A DNA stretch of 29,741 nucleotides from Paraclostridium ghonii (GCF_023653455.1 NZ_JAKEDR010000017.1:1-29741), one strand, 5' to 3'. Shown: positions 18,771-26,061, numbered from the stretch's first letter. Notes: generated from the letters alone by a model not told the origin. Program-made: numbers and translations.

Positions 18771-19763
18771 ATGGATAAGAATAATGATTTAATTTTACTT
18801 AAAGCTCTTAATATCTTTGATATAAACACGTCAGATATAAAAACTAATGAAATAGGCAATTCTACTAACTTAATTTATGATATAGAAAATAAAAATAAGC
18901 CGTATATCTTAAGAATATCAAAACAAACTTATGAGTATTTGCCACAGTATGAAGCTGAGATTGATTATTTAAATTATCTTTTTACCAAAGGGATTAATGT
19001 GTCAGAGGTTATTCCATCTATAAATAACAAATTAGTAGAAGTTATTATTTATAACAATGAGTATTATTTTATTTCACTTTTTACAAAAGCTAATGGACAT
19101 CATCCACAAATAGATAATTTAGATGAGTGGAATGAGGAACTGTTTTATCAATGGGGTAAAACTATGGGGAGAATCCATTTTGTAACAAAAGATTATAAGT
19201 ATCCAACACATAAAGTAAAAAGAAAACAATGGAATGAAGATATTTATTTTACAGAAATTTATGATTTAAGCAAAAGTGATTATGAATTAGCTGAAATATG
19301 GACTAAAATAGTGAATGAAATAGATGAATTGCCTAAGGATAAAAATTCCTACGGGATTATACATAATGACTTTCACCAATATAATTTTTTTATTTATGAT
19401 GGTAAAATAACGGTTTTTGATTTTGATGATTGTTTATATAGTTGGTATATTTGTGATATAGCAATTGCTATTTATCATTCTTTACAAACAGTTTCTGCAA
19501 CTAATAAAAAGGAACGTGAAAGTTTTGAAATTAGGTTTATAGAAAATTTCATTAAAGGATATCTATCAGAAAACTATATCAGTAAAGAATGGCTAAAAAA
19601 AATACCATTATTTCTGGAGTACAGAAGAATATGTTCATATAAATTTTTTCTTAAATTATGGGATGGTAATGAACTTAGTGAATTTCAAAAAGAGTATTTA
19701 AGTAATATGAGATATAACATAGTTAATAGATTGCATTATAATAATATTGAGTTTGATATGTAA
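18771..19763 (+). CDS. APH/choline-kinase-like phosphotransferase
   Basis: A 330-residue protein of the APH superfamily, cytoplasmic. The kinase-like N-lobe has YILRIS at the ATP-lysine position (about residue 43-48). The catalytic loop HNDFHQYNF has H198, D200 as base and N205, and the metal site is D217 in VFDFDD. The family includes aminoglycoside and macrolide kinases, homoserine and choline kinases and spore-coat CotS-like proteins. The sequence does not decide the substrate, so calling it a resistance gene would be premature. It is the last gene before att-like site 3, ending 16 bp from it. Confidence 0.82.
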   Translation: MDKNNDLILLKALNIFDINTSDIKTNEIGNSTNLIYDIENKNKPYILRISKQTYEYLPQYEAEIDYLNYLFTKGINVSEVIPSINNKLVEVIIYNNEYYFISLFTKANGHHPQIDNLDEWNEELFYQWGKTMGRIHFVTKDYKYPTHKVKRKQWNEDIYFTEIYDLSKSDYELAEIWTKIVNEIDELPKDKNSYGIIHNDFHQYNFFIYDGKITVFDFDDCLYSWYICDIAIAIYHSLQTVSATNKKERESFEIRFIENFIKGYLSENYISKEWLKKIPLFLEYRRICSYKFFLKLWDGNELSEFQKEYLSNMRYNIVNRLHYNNIEFDM

Positions 19764-19778
19764 ATAGATACTAGAAAA

Positions 19779-19814
19779 AATAACAATGAACCGTATCATA
19801 AATAAGCGATACGG
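19779..19814 (+). repeat. rlmH 3'-end attachment-like site 3 (att3), also a hairpin
   Basis: A near-exact repeat of the rlmH end. Read in frame from 19773 it gives [14 protein letters not shown] against [14 protein letters not shown] in rlmH, with third-position changes in the last three codons (TAC/TAT, CAC/CAT, AAG/AAA). The core CAT-AAA-TAA is at 19797-19805. It contains a perfect dyad, CCGTATC and GATACGG, followed by CTTTTATTTT, so it can act as a terminator for the APH-type gene. SCC att sites in staphylococci have the same codons and a comparable dyad. Confidence 0.85.
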
Positions 19815-19833
19815 CTTTTATTTTGAGTTTTTG

Positions 19834-19887
19834 TTGACGTGGTAAAAATTGGGTGATATGCTTATTACATACCGAACGAAAGTATGT
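19834..19887 (+). promoter_or_regulatory. tetR promoter with operator
   Basis: TTGACG (19834) and TATGCT (19857) are separated by 17 bp. A 21-bp inverted repeat with arms ACATAC and GTATGT lies at 19867-19887, over the expected transcription start. The same element, with nearly the same centre (CGAACGAA against CAAATGAA), lies before the MFS gene at 20598-20618. It is most likely the binding site of the TetR protein encoded next, giving autorepression. Confidence 0.7.
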
Positions 19888-19901
19888 AAAGGAGAATGGA
19901 A

Positions 19902-20558
19902 ATGGCAAGAAATAAAAATCCTGAAATTACTATAAACCGTATTCTAGATGCATCAATGGATTTATTTTTAGAAAAAGGATATGATAACACTACTATTCAG
20001 GATATAGTAGATGCTTTAGGAGATTTAAGCAAAGGAGCTATTTATCATCATTTTAAGTCCAAAGAAGAAATAATAGAAGCTGTTATACCTAGACTTTATG
20101 ATTCATCAAATAGTCAACTTTTAAAAATAAAAGAATCGACTTCTTATACAGGGTTAGAGAAGCTTAATCAAATGATACTTATTTCTTTAAAAAATCCTGG
20201 GCAAGAGAAATTAGCTACTGCAGCACCAAATTTAATGAAAAATCCTAGATTTTTAACTCAACAACTTTACAATACAATAGAAAATATTGTACCTCAGCTT
20301 GTGGAGCCTTTTATTAGAGAAGGAATAAAAGATGGATCTATAGTAAGTGATAATCCAAAAGAGGTAGCAGAGACATTCATGATTTTAATGAACATTTGGA
20401 TAAATCCAGCTATATTCTATTCTACAAAAGCAGAATTTAAAGAGAAGCTTATGTTCTTTAGGAAGTTAACCTCTGATTTAGGAATTCCTGTATTAGATGA
20501 TAAGGTTTTTGAAGTGTTAGAAAAATACAGAGCTATCATTGAAAAAGAACAAAAGTAA
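19902..20558 (+). CDS. TetR/AcrR-family regulator controlling the adjacent exporter
   Basis: A 218-residue repressor. The N-terminal TetR HTH is clear: ITINRILDASMDLFLEKGYD, then TTIQDIV and the recognition helix region KGAIYHHFKSKEEI. The rest is a helical ligand/dimer domain. ATG 19896 is in frame but only 1 nt from the SD AAAGGAG (19888-19894); ATG 19902 has 7-nt spacing and is chosen. Matching operators at its own promoter and before the MFS gene show what it controls. The inducer is presumably an exported compound. Confidence 0.88.
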   Translation: MARNKNPEITINRILDASMDLFLEKGYDNTTIQDIVDALGDLSKGAIYHHFKSKEEIIEAVIPRLYDSSNSQLLKIKESTSYTGLEKLNQMILISLKNPGQEKLATAAPNLMKNPRFLTQQLYNTIENIVPQLVEPFIREGIKDGSIVSDNPKEVAETFMILMNIWINPAIFYSTKAEFKEKLMFFRKLTSDLGIPVLDDKVFEVLEKYRAIIEKEQK

Positions 20559-20563
20559 AAATT

Positions 20564-20591
20564 ACTGCCCAAAGTGGCAGTTTAATTTTAA
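20564..20591 (+). terminator. Weak hairpin terminator between tetR and the MFS gene
   Basis: Short arms ACTGCC and GGCAGT, with a tail TTTAATTTTA. It is probably leaky, so the MFS gene may be read partly from the tetR promoter. Confidence 0.5.
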
Positions 20592-20597
20592 GATTAT

Positions 20598-20618
20598 ACA
20601 TACCAAATGAATGTATGT
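20598..20618. promoter_or_regulatory. TetR operator upstream of the MFS gene
   Basis: A 21-bp inverted repeat with arms ACATACC and TGTATGT-type right arm. It matches the tetR promoter operator (19867-19887) in 17-18 of 21 positions by eye. It lies 42 bp before the MFS start codon. Confidence 0.7.
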
Positions 20619-20659
20619 ATGGTTCGGAAATATAATTTCAATATATGGAGGTTTTTCAA

Positions 20660-21931
20660 TTGAATAATAAAATAAAACTTTTTAATCAAAACTTTACACT
20701 TATGGTAATAGGTCAGATAATTTCCTTATTTGGGAATTCAATTTTAAGGTTTGCATTACCACTTTATCTTTTAGACACTACAAACTCTCCAGCTTTATTT
20801 GGAGCTGTGTCTGCATGTTCTTTGATTCCTATGATTACAGTAACTCCTTTTGGAGGAATTATTGCAGATAGAGCTAATAAAAGAAATATTATGGTGATTT
20901 TAGACTTTATAACGGCAGTAATAGTCACAGTTTTTTCACTTTCTATAGGCGAATTCAACTTAGTATTTATGCTAATAGTCACATTGATGGCTTTATATGG
21001 AATACAAGGTGCTTATCAACCAACTGTTCAAGCAAGTATACCACTTTTAGTAGATATAAATAATTTATTACCGGCAAACGCAGTTATAAATCAAGTTAGC
21101 TCACTTTCAGGATTATTAGGACCTGTGATTGGTGGTATTTTATATGGGTTTTATGGATTGATGCCTATTTTAATGGCTAGTATAATATGTTTCTTTGCAT
21201 CTGCTATTATGGAAATATTTATAAAAATACCTTATACAAAACAAGACACAAAATCTAGAGTTTTTTCTATTGTAAAAGATGACTTTATAACTAGTTTAAA
21301 TTTTATATTTAAAGATAAACCAGTGCTTTTTAAAACTATTGGCATAATATCTTGTTTTAATTTAATTTTAAGTTCTTTGATTATGATTGGAATTCCAGTT
21401 ATTATTACCCAGATATTAAAAATGTCTAGTCAAGCATATGGTATAACCCAAGGTATGCTAGCTCTTGGAGGGTTATGTGGTGGAATTATGACAGGTGTTT
21501 TGGCAAATAAAATTAAGATTTATCATAGTCATATAATCTTATTATTTGCTATATTAGGGCTAATTCCAATAGGCGTTGTGCTTATGTTTAATGTAACTCC
21601 TATGATTTCCTATGTTGTTGTTACAGCTTGTTGCTTTATAATAATGGCAGTATGTACTTTATTTAGTATTCAAATTTTAACTTTTATTCAAAGTGAAACG
21701 CCAAGTCATCTTACTGGAAAAGTTATTTCATTTTGTTTGGCTATGACAATGTGCTCAACACCTATTGGGCAAATTATATATGGATATTTATTTGAGGAAC
21801 TTAAAAATGATACATATATAATAATATTTGTAGCTGTTTTAGTTTCTGGTGTAATAGCACTTATGTCTAAAAAAGTTTTTAAAAGTATGATAGATAATGA
21901 TATAAAAAATTCGATTCCATTGAGCGACTAA
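20660..21931 (+). CDS. MFS drug exporter, DHA3 (MefA-like) family
   Basis: A 423-residue polytopic membrane protein with about 12 TMs. It starts NFTLMVIGQIISLFGNSILR, as in DHA3 exporters, with motif A-like GGIIADRANKRN between TM2 and TM3 and motif-C-like GLLGPVIGGILYG in TM5. The TM6-TM7 loop holds ILKMSSQAYG. An in-frame ATG at 20645 overlaps the SD (GGAGG, 20647-20651); the TTG at 20660, 8 nt after it, is the better start and gives MNNKIKLF. Its gene is preceded by the TetR operator. Relatives export macrolides and other hydrophobic drugs; the substrate here is unknown. Confidence 0.87.
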   Translation: MNNKIKLFNQNFTLMVIGQIISLFGNSILRFALPLYLLDTTNSPALFGAVSACSLIPMITVTPFGGIIADRANKRNIMVILDFITAVIVTVFSLSIGEFNLVFMLIVTLMALYGIQGAYQPTVQASIPLLVDINNLLPANAVINQVSSLSGLLGPVIGGILYGFYGLMPILMASIICFFASAIMEIFIKIPYTKQDTKSRVFSIVKDDFITSLNFIFKDKPVLFKTIGIISCFNLILSSLIMIGIPVIITQILKMSSQAYGITQGMLALGGLCGGIMTGVLANKIKIYHSHIILLFAILGLIPIGVVLMFNVTPMISYVVVTACCFIIMAVCTLFSIQILTFIQSETPSHLTGKVISFCLAMTMCSTPIGQIIYGYLFEELKNDTYIIIFVAVLVSGVIALMSKKVFKSMIDNDIKNSIPLSD

Positions 21932-22024
21932 GTCTACGAACCACTTTGAGCTACGATGCCTGATAATTGCTTTATGTCTCCGATGACATTAAGAAACAAG
22001 TATGTTACTTAAGTTTATAAGTTG

Positions 22025-22065
22025 GAAATTATATTTATCCATAGGTCAGGTTTAAATATAATTTC
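22025..22065. repeat. 13-bp perfect inverted repeat upstream of the small membrane protein
   Basis: Arms GAAATTATATTTA and TAAATATAATTTC around a 15-nt loop. There is no T tract after it. It could be the end of the MFS transcript, an mRNA stem in the next leader, or a regulator site. Confidence 0.55.
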
Positions 22066-22103
22066 ATAAAGATTAAAAAATAAAATTAGGGGGATTGATA
22101 TAA

Positions 22104-22403
22104 ATGAGATTAATAAATGATAAAGTTTTAGAAAGTAGGAGAAAAGCTATTGATTTATCTAAGAAGATTTCTAAAAATGCTAGTAAAAGAAGTCGTGATG
22201 TATTAAATGAACCAATAGAAGTTAAAATAAAAAAATCTAATGCTGGAAGTTATATAGGGATAGGTTTAATAGCGATTGGGATTACTTTGCACTTAGTTAA
22301 ATTTTACAGTTTAGGAGAAAGTATTTTTATTTTAGGGGTATTGACACTAGGATCGAATTTGTTGACATTAAGTTTATTAAGTAAAAAATGTGAGAAGCAG
22401 TAA
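22104..22403 (+). CDS. Small two-TM membrane protein of unknown function
   Basis: A 99-residue protein I do not recognise. The N-terminal half is basic and soluble (net positive, rich in Lys/Arg/Ser). It is followed by two hydrophobic segments (about 50-67 and 73-92) and a short basic tail. By the positive-inside rule both ends are cytoplasmic. The SD TAGGGGG is about 10 nt before the ATG, a little far. It stands between the MFS and flavodoxin groups with its own intergenic gaps. Confidence that it is translated is moderate to good. Confidence 0.6.
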   Translation: MRLINDKVLESRRKAIDLSKKISKNASKRSRDVLNEPIEVKIKKSNAGSYIGIGLIAIGITLHLVKFYSLGESIFILGVLTLGSNLLTLSLLSKKCEKQ

Positions 22404-22472
22404 TAATCTTAATGTAGGGATATGTTTTTAGAATAAAAAAATGATTGTTTATTTTATATAAATTTATATAAA

Positions 22473-22527
22473 AATATTAACAAGTGTTAATATTAATATT
22501 GACGTGTGTTAATATTAGTACTACCAT
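22473..22527 (+). promoter_or_regulatory. Two abutting 22-bp palindromic operators over the flavodoxin-operon promoter
   Basis: Site 1 (22473-22494) is a perfect palindrome, AATATTAACA-AG-TGTTAATATT. Site 2 (22495-22516) has the right arm TGTTAATATT and a left arm with two changes. Site 2 holds TTGACG (22499-22504), which is 17 bp from TACCAT (22522-22527), a weak -10. A dimeric regulator bound here would block the -35; the TetR protein at 23811 is the natural candidate. Confidence 0.65.
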
Positions 22528-22575
22528 CATTAATAAAGAAAGTTATTAAAATACATGATAGTTTGAGGTGAGGGT

Positions 22576-23088
22576 ATGAAAGTTTTATTACATGATCTAT
22601 CACAAGAAAATATAATGAAATTTTGTGGGAAAAAGATAACCAATGACATGATTGTAATGACAGAAAAGGATAAATCACCAAATAAGTGTATAGGATGCTT
22701 TGGGTGTTGGGTAAAGAAACCTGGGGAGTGTGTCATTAATGACAATTACAACAGGATGGGAGAGTTTTTGGGAAACTGTACTGAATTTATTATTGTTAGT
22801 GAATGTATTTATGGAGAGTTTAGTCCATATGTAAAGAGTTTGATTGATAGATCACTTTCAATTTGTCATCCTTATTTTTGTAAGAGAGAGGGAAAAATGC
22901 ACCATGTATTAAGATATGAAAATAATCCTAAATTTACGGTATATTTTTATGGAGATGATTTAACTAAAAAGGAGAAACATACAGCAGAAGGAAGAGTAAA
23001 GGCAACAGGTATTAATTTTGGAACATCTAAAGAAAAGATTGTATTTTTAAATAATATTGAAGAATTAGGGGGGATACAAACATGGTGA
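22576..23088 (+). CDS. Flavodoxin-fold NAD(P)H oxidoreductase-like protein, subunit 1
   Basis: A 170-residue flavodoxin-like protein. It lacks the usual N-terminal FMN phosphate loop (it starts VLLHDLSQEN), but has the CIGCFGCWVKKPGEC cluster and the following DNYNRMGEF and SECIYGEFSPYVKSLIDRS of multimeric flavodoxin/iron-sulfur flavoproteins. The Cys cluster could hold an Fe-S centre or be redox-active. The stop overlaps the start of the next gene by 7 bp, so the two are translationally coupled. It may work as a complex with that gene's product. SD GAGGTG. The redox substrate is unknown. Confidence 0.75.
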   Translation: MKVLLHDLSQENIMKFCGKKITNDMIVMTEKDKSPNKCIGCFGCWVKKPGECVINDNYNRMGEFLGNCTEFIIVSECIYGEFSPYVKSLIDRSLSICHPYFCKREGKMHHVLRYENNPKFTVYFYGDDLTKKEKHTAEGRVKATGINFGTSKEKIVFLNNIEELGGIQTW

Positions 23089-23741
23089 TTTCAACATTAA
23101 ATGGAAGTCCTAAAGTAGGTGACAGTAATTCTGAAATGAACTTATCAGTTATTGAAGAAAGATTAGATAAGGAAAATATGATAAAAAGATATACAATTAA
23201 CAAAAAATTATTAAATAAAGATGAAGTAAGCGAGATTGTTTTAAGTGATGTGCTTATTATAGCATTTCCTTTATATATTGATGGTATTCCTTCTCATTTG
23301 TTAGAGCAAATGATTATTCTTGAAAAAGCATATCAAGTACAAGAACATAAAAAGACGGTTGTTTATGTTGTGGCCAATAATGGTTTTTATGAAGGAGATC
23401 AAAATGAATACGCACTTCAAATGGTTGAGAATTTCTGCTTACGTGCAGGAATCTGTTGGGGACAAGGAATAGGCATAGGGGCAGGTGAAATGATAGGGCA
23501 GCTTTGTAAGGAAAAAATGCCAGTGAATAAGGGCCCACTTAAGAGTTATGGAAAAGCTATAGAATCATTAGTATCAAATATTAAAAATCAGATTTGTGGA
23601 GAAAATATTTATACATGTCCAAATTTTCCAGTATTCCTATTTAAGTTGATAGCACATTATCACCAGTGGGATGGCAATGCAAAGGAAAATGGGATATCTA
23701 AAAGGCAAATGAGAAAAAGAATTATTTATAATCAAAATTAA
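23082..23741 (+). CDS. Flavodoxin-fold NADPH-dependent FMN reductase-like protein, subunit 2
   Basis: A 219-residue flavodoxin-fold protein that begins ISTLNGSPKVGDSNSE, a proper FMN-phosphate loop, and has the second flavin-contact region AFPLYIDGIPSHLLEQM and VVANNGFYEGDQNEYAL. Together with the overlapping upstream gene it looks like a two-protein flavin reductase: the first brings a Cys cluster, this one the FMN site. The C-terminal 50 residues are basic. It starts 7 bp inside the previous gene and has a GGGGGG SD. Confidence 0.78.
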   Translation: MVISTLNGSPKVGDSNSEMNLSVIEERLDKENMIKRYTINKKLLNKDEVSEIVLSDVLIIAFPLYIDGIPSHLLEQMIILEKAYQVQEHKKTVVYVVANNGFYEGDQNEYALQMVENFCLRAGICWGQGIGIGAGEMIGQLCKEKMPVNKGPLKSYGKAIESLVSNIKNQICGENIYTCPNFPVFLFKLIAHYHQWDGNAKENGISKRQMRKRIIYNQN

Positions 23742-23810
23742 TAGTAAATCTTTAATATGAAACGCAATATGATAAATGCGAAAAAATACAGAATATTTTA
23801 GGAGGTCAAA

Positions 23811-24395
23811 ATGCAGGAGAAGCCTTACCATCATGGTAATTTACATAACGAATTAATTGAAAAGGGGATATCACTTATTAATGAAGAAGGAATCAGTAAT
23901 TTTTCTTTAAGAAAAGTAGCAAAGCTGGCAGGTGTATCAGCAACTGCATGTTACAATCACTTTTCTAATAAAGAGGAATTACTTGATAGTATGAAGAGCT
24001 ATGTTAGTGTGCGTTTTGCAAAGGTGATTTTAGATGCAGCTGAATCTTCAGAAGGTGAATCTCCTACTATAGATATGGGTAAAGCATATGTGAAATTTTT
24101 TGCGGATAATCCACATTATTTTTCATTTATTTATGATAATGAAGATTATTGTATTGAGTTAAATGAAGATGATTTTATAGGAGACTATAAAGCCTTTTGT
24201 ATTTTTAGGGATGTTTCAATAGCATGTATGGAAAAGTTGGAAATTCCTAAGATTCAACAACGCGATAACCTTGTTGCAATGTGGGCAATGGTACAAGGGT
24301 TATCTTCTATGGCAAATATGAAAGGTTTTCATTATAAAGGAGATTGGTGTAAGTTAACAGAAACAATTCTAGAGAACAAGCTAAATTTTAGATGA
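23811..24395 (+). CDS. TetR/AcrR-family regulator of the flavodoxin operon
   Basis: A 194-residue regulator. The HTH is in the first 60 residues: HHGNLHNELIEKGISLI, then FSLRKVAKLAGVSATACYNHF followed by SNKEELLDSM. The remainder is a helical ligand domain. Excellent SD (TTAGGAGG). It follows the second flavodoxin-fold gene by 69 bp in the same direction, and is the probable ligand-responsive repressor at the tandem palindromes 22473-22516. Confidence 0.87.
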   Translation: MQEKPYHHGNLHNELIEKGISLINEEGISNFSLRKVAKLAGVSATACYNHFSNKEELLDSMKSYVSVRFAKVILDAAESSEGESPTIDMGKAYVKFFADNPHYFSFIYDNEDYCIELNEDDFIGDYKAFCIFRDVSIACMEKLEIPKIQQRDNLVAMWAMVQGLSSMANMKGFHYKGDWCKLTETILENKLNFR

Positions 24396-24447
24396 TAGTA
24401 GTATAACATTATATTTTACAACAAAAAATATAAGGGGGGGAGATCAT

Positions 24448-24579
24448 ATGAAAATAGCAATAGTTTATAGTTCTGTTCACCATGGGAATACCAAGAAGGT
24501 TTTAGAGGCAGTTAAACAAGAGATAGATGTTGATTTAGATAAAATATATAGATTTAGGGAGAATTATGAAAATAAATAG
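24448..24579 (+). pseudogene. Truncated flavodoxin (first ~30 residues remain)
   Basis: A strong SD (AAGGGGGGAGAT) and an ATG open a 43-codon frame, MKIAIVYSSVHHGNTKKVLE and so on, which is the canonical flavodoxin start with its FMN phosphate-binding loop. After about residue 30 it loses resemblance and stops at 24577-24579, overlapping the start of the WYL regulator. The remaining 100-plus residues of a flavodoxin are absent, so the gene was cut at a recombination junction around 24535-24550. Confidence 0.75.
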
Positions 24580-25483
24580 ATTAACAGAGATAATATTAAC
24601 ACTTTTAAATAAAAATACTGTAACAGCTAAAGAATTAGCAGATAAATTTGAAGTATCTACAAGAACTATATATAGAGATATTGAGGAATTATCTCTATCG
24701 GGCATACCTGTATATATGACTAAAGGTAAAAATGGGGGAATATCATTACTAGAAGAATACTCAATAAACAAAACTATACTATCGGATAAAGACAAACAAA
24801 GCTTAATAGTCGCTTTAAAAACTCTAGAAGCAACAAACTATCCTGAAATCGATTCAGTTACAAATAAAATTAGTTTCATGTTAAACAAAGAAGAATTATC
24901 AAATTGGATAGATATAGATTTTTCTAGATGGGGAAGTGATTTCAATGAAAAGGATAAGTTTAATCAAATAAAAGTTGCAATATTAAATAATAAATTAATA
25001 GAGTTTAGCTATGTAAATAGTTGTGGAAATCGTTCAAAAAGAACCATTGAACCTATGAAACTTGTTTATAAGGGGCAAACTTGGTACTTATATGGATTTT
25101 GTAGATTAAAAGGAGAAACGAGAACCTTTAGAATAACTAGAATAAAGGACTTAGTTGTAAAAAATGAAAATTTTATCAGAAGAAATATCAAAGACATAAA
25201 TACAACACCATCAAAGCAACTAGTAAAAAATATGGTTAATTTAAAATTAAAATTTAGTAAAGATGTTTTATATAGAATATTTGATGATTTTGACCAAGAT
25301 AAGATAATTGATAATCAAGATGGTACATATGAAGTAAATATAGATTTTCCAGAAAATGAATGGTTGTATGGATATATTCTTTCTTTTGGAAATAGTGTAG
25401 AAGTTATAGAACCTAAATATATCAGAGATATTATACTACATAAAATAAAAGAAACTATAAAGCTTTATGAATCGAAATTATAG
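24566..25483 (+). CDS. DeoR-type HTH / WYL-domain transcriptional regulator (YafY-like)
   Basis: A 305-residue regulator. The N-terminal winged helix (residues 1-60) has AKELADKFEVSTRTIYRDIE. The WYL domain from about 140-210 has RTIEPMKLVYKGQTWYLYGF and the arginines of ETRTFRITRI. A C-terminal WCX-type extension follows. WYL domains bind ligands, often nucleotides or small effectors. The start ATG overlaps the end of the truncated flavodoxin, and a TTTAGGGAG SD lies 6 nt upstream. It is followed by a GyrI-like gene preceded by a palindrome, which it probably controls. Confidence 0.88.
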   Translation: MKINRLTEIILTLLNKNTVTAKELADKFEVSTRTIYRDIEELSLSGIPVYMTKGKNGGISLLEEYSINKTILSDKDKQSLIVALKTLEATNYPEIDSVTNKISFMLNKEELSNWIDIDFSRWGSDFNEKDKFNQIKVAILNNKLIEFSYVNSCGNRSKRTIEPMKLVYKGQTWYLYGFCRLKGETRTFRITRIKDLVVKNENFIRRNIKDINTTPSKQLVKNMVNLKLKFSKDVLYRIFDDFDQDKIIDNQDGTYEVNIDFPENEWLYGYILSFGNSVEVIEPKYIRDIILHKIKETIKLYESKL

Positions 25484-25531
25484 ATTATAGATGAAGGTAA
25501 ATAAATCATAAATATCTTAATTAATATTTTA

Positions 25532-25555
25532 AATATGACACACTTATGTCATATT
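25532..25555. promoter_or_regulatory. Palindromic candidate operator upstream of the GyrI-like gene
   Basis: Perfect 9-bp arms AATATGACA and TGTCATATT around a 6-bp centre, 45 bp before the start at 25600. A possible -10 TATACT is at 25564-25569. The adjacent WYL regulator is the obvious candidate to bind it. Confidence 0.6.
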
Positions 25556-25599
25556 ACCTTAGTTATACTTTAAGAAAAAGGATATTAGGAGGATTATTT

Positions 25600-26061
25600 A
25601 TGAATTATGAAATAGTTAATTTAAAAGAAAAGCAAGTAGTAGGTTTAGTAAAGGAAACTACCAATAGCAATAATAAATCAATGAAAGATATAGGTATGCT
25701 ATGGGAAGAATTTTTAGAGAGAGGACATTGGCAAAATATAAAAAATAGAAAAGATAATAAATGCATAGGACTATACACAGACTACAAGGGGGATTTTACT
25801 CAACCGTTTAATTTCTTTTGTTGCTGTGAAGTTGATAAGTATGTGGCAATTAAAGAGCCTTTAGTAAGTAAAATAATACCAAGTGGGAAATATGCTAAAT
25901 TTATAATAAATGGAGATGTTAAAAAATCTGTAGGAGAATTTTGGATGGAATTATGGGGAATGAACTTAGACAGGAAGTATTCTTGTGATTTTGAAGAATA
26001 TCAAAACAATACGCAAGACATGCAAAATCAAGAAATTCATATTTATATATCTATAAATTAA
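25600..26061 (+). CDS. GyrI-like effector-binding domain protein
   Basis: A 153-residue stand-alone small-molecule-binding domain of the AraC effector-binding/GyrI type. It begins YEIVNLKEKQVVGLVKET, as the family does, has MLWEEFLERG in the first helix, GLYTDYKGDF and the closing pattern SGKYAKFIINGD, and ends in HIYISI. Related domains bind drugs or hydrophobic cations. The frame is open further upstream (25546), but AGGAGG at 25587-25592 sits 7 nt before ATG 25600. It follows the WYL regulator and probably buffers or reports the same compound. Confidence 0.83.
   Translation: MNYEIVNLKEKQVVGLVKETTNSNNKSMKDIGMLWEEFLERGHWQNIKNRKDNKCIGLYTDYKGDFTQPFNFFCCCEVDKYVAIKEPLVSKIIPSGKYAKFIINGDVKKSVGEFWMELWGMNLDRKYSCDFEEYQNNTQDMQNQEIHIYISIN

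Noticed and set aside
18771..19763. Annotation as a specific aminoglycoside or macrolide resistance gene
   Set aside because: Only superfamily motifs are visible; similar proteins phosphorylate homoserine, choline or other metabolites.
22404..22516. Repeated TTAATATT motifs considered as a CRISPR or replication iteron array
   Set aside because: There are only two units, they are palindromic and abutting with no spacers, and they sit on a promoter, which fits operators.
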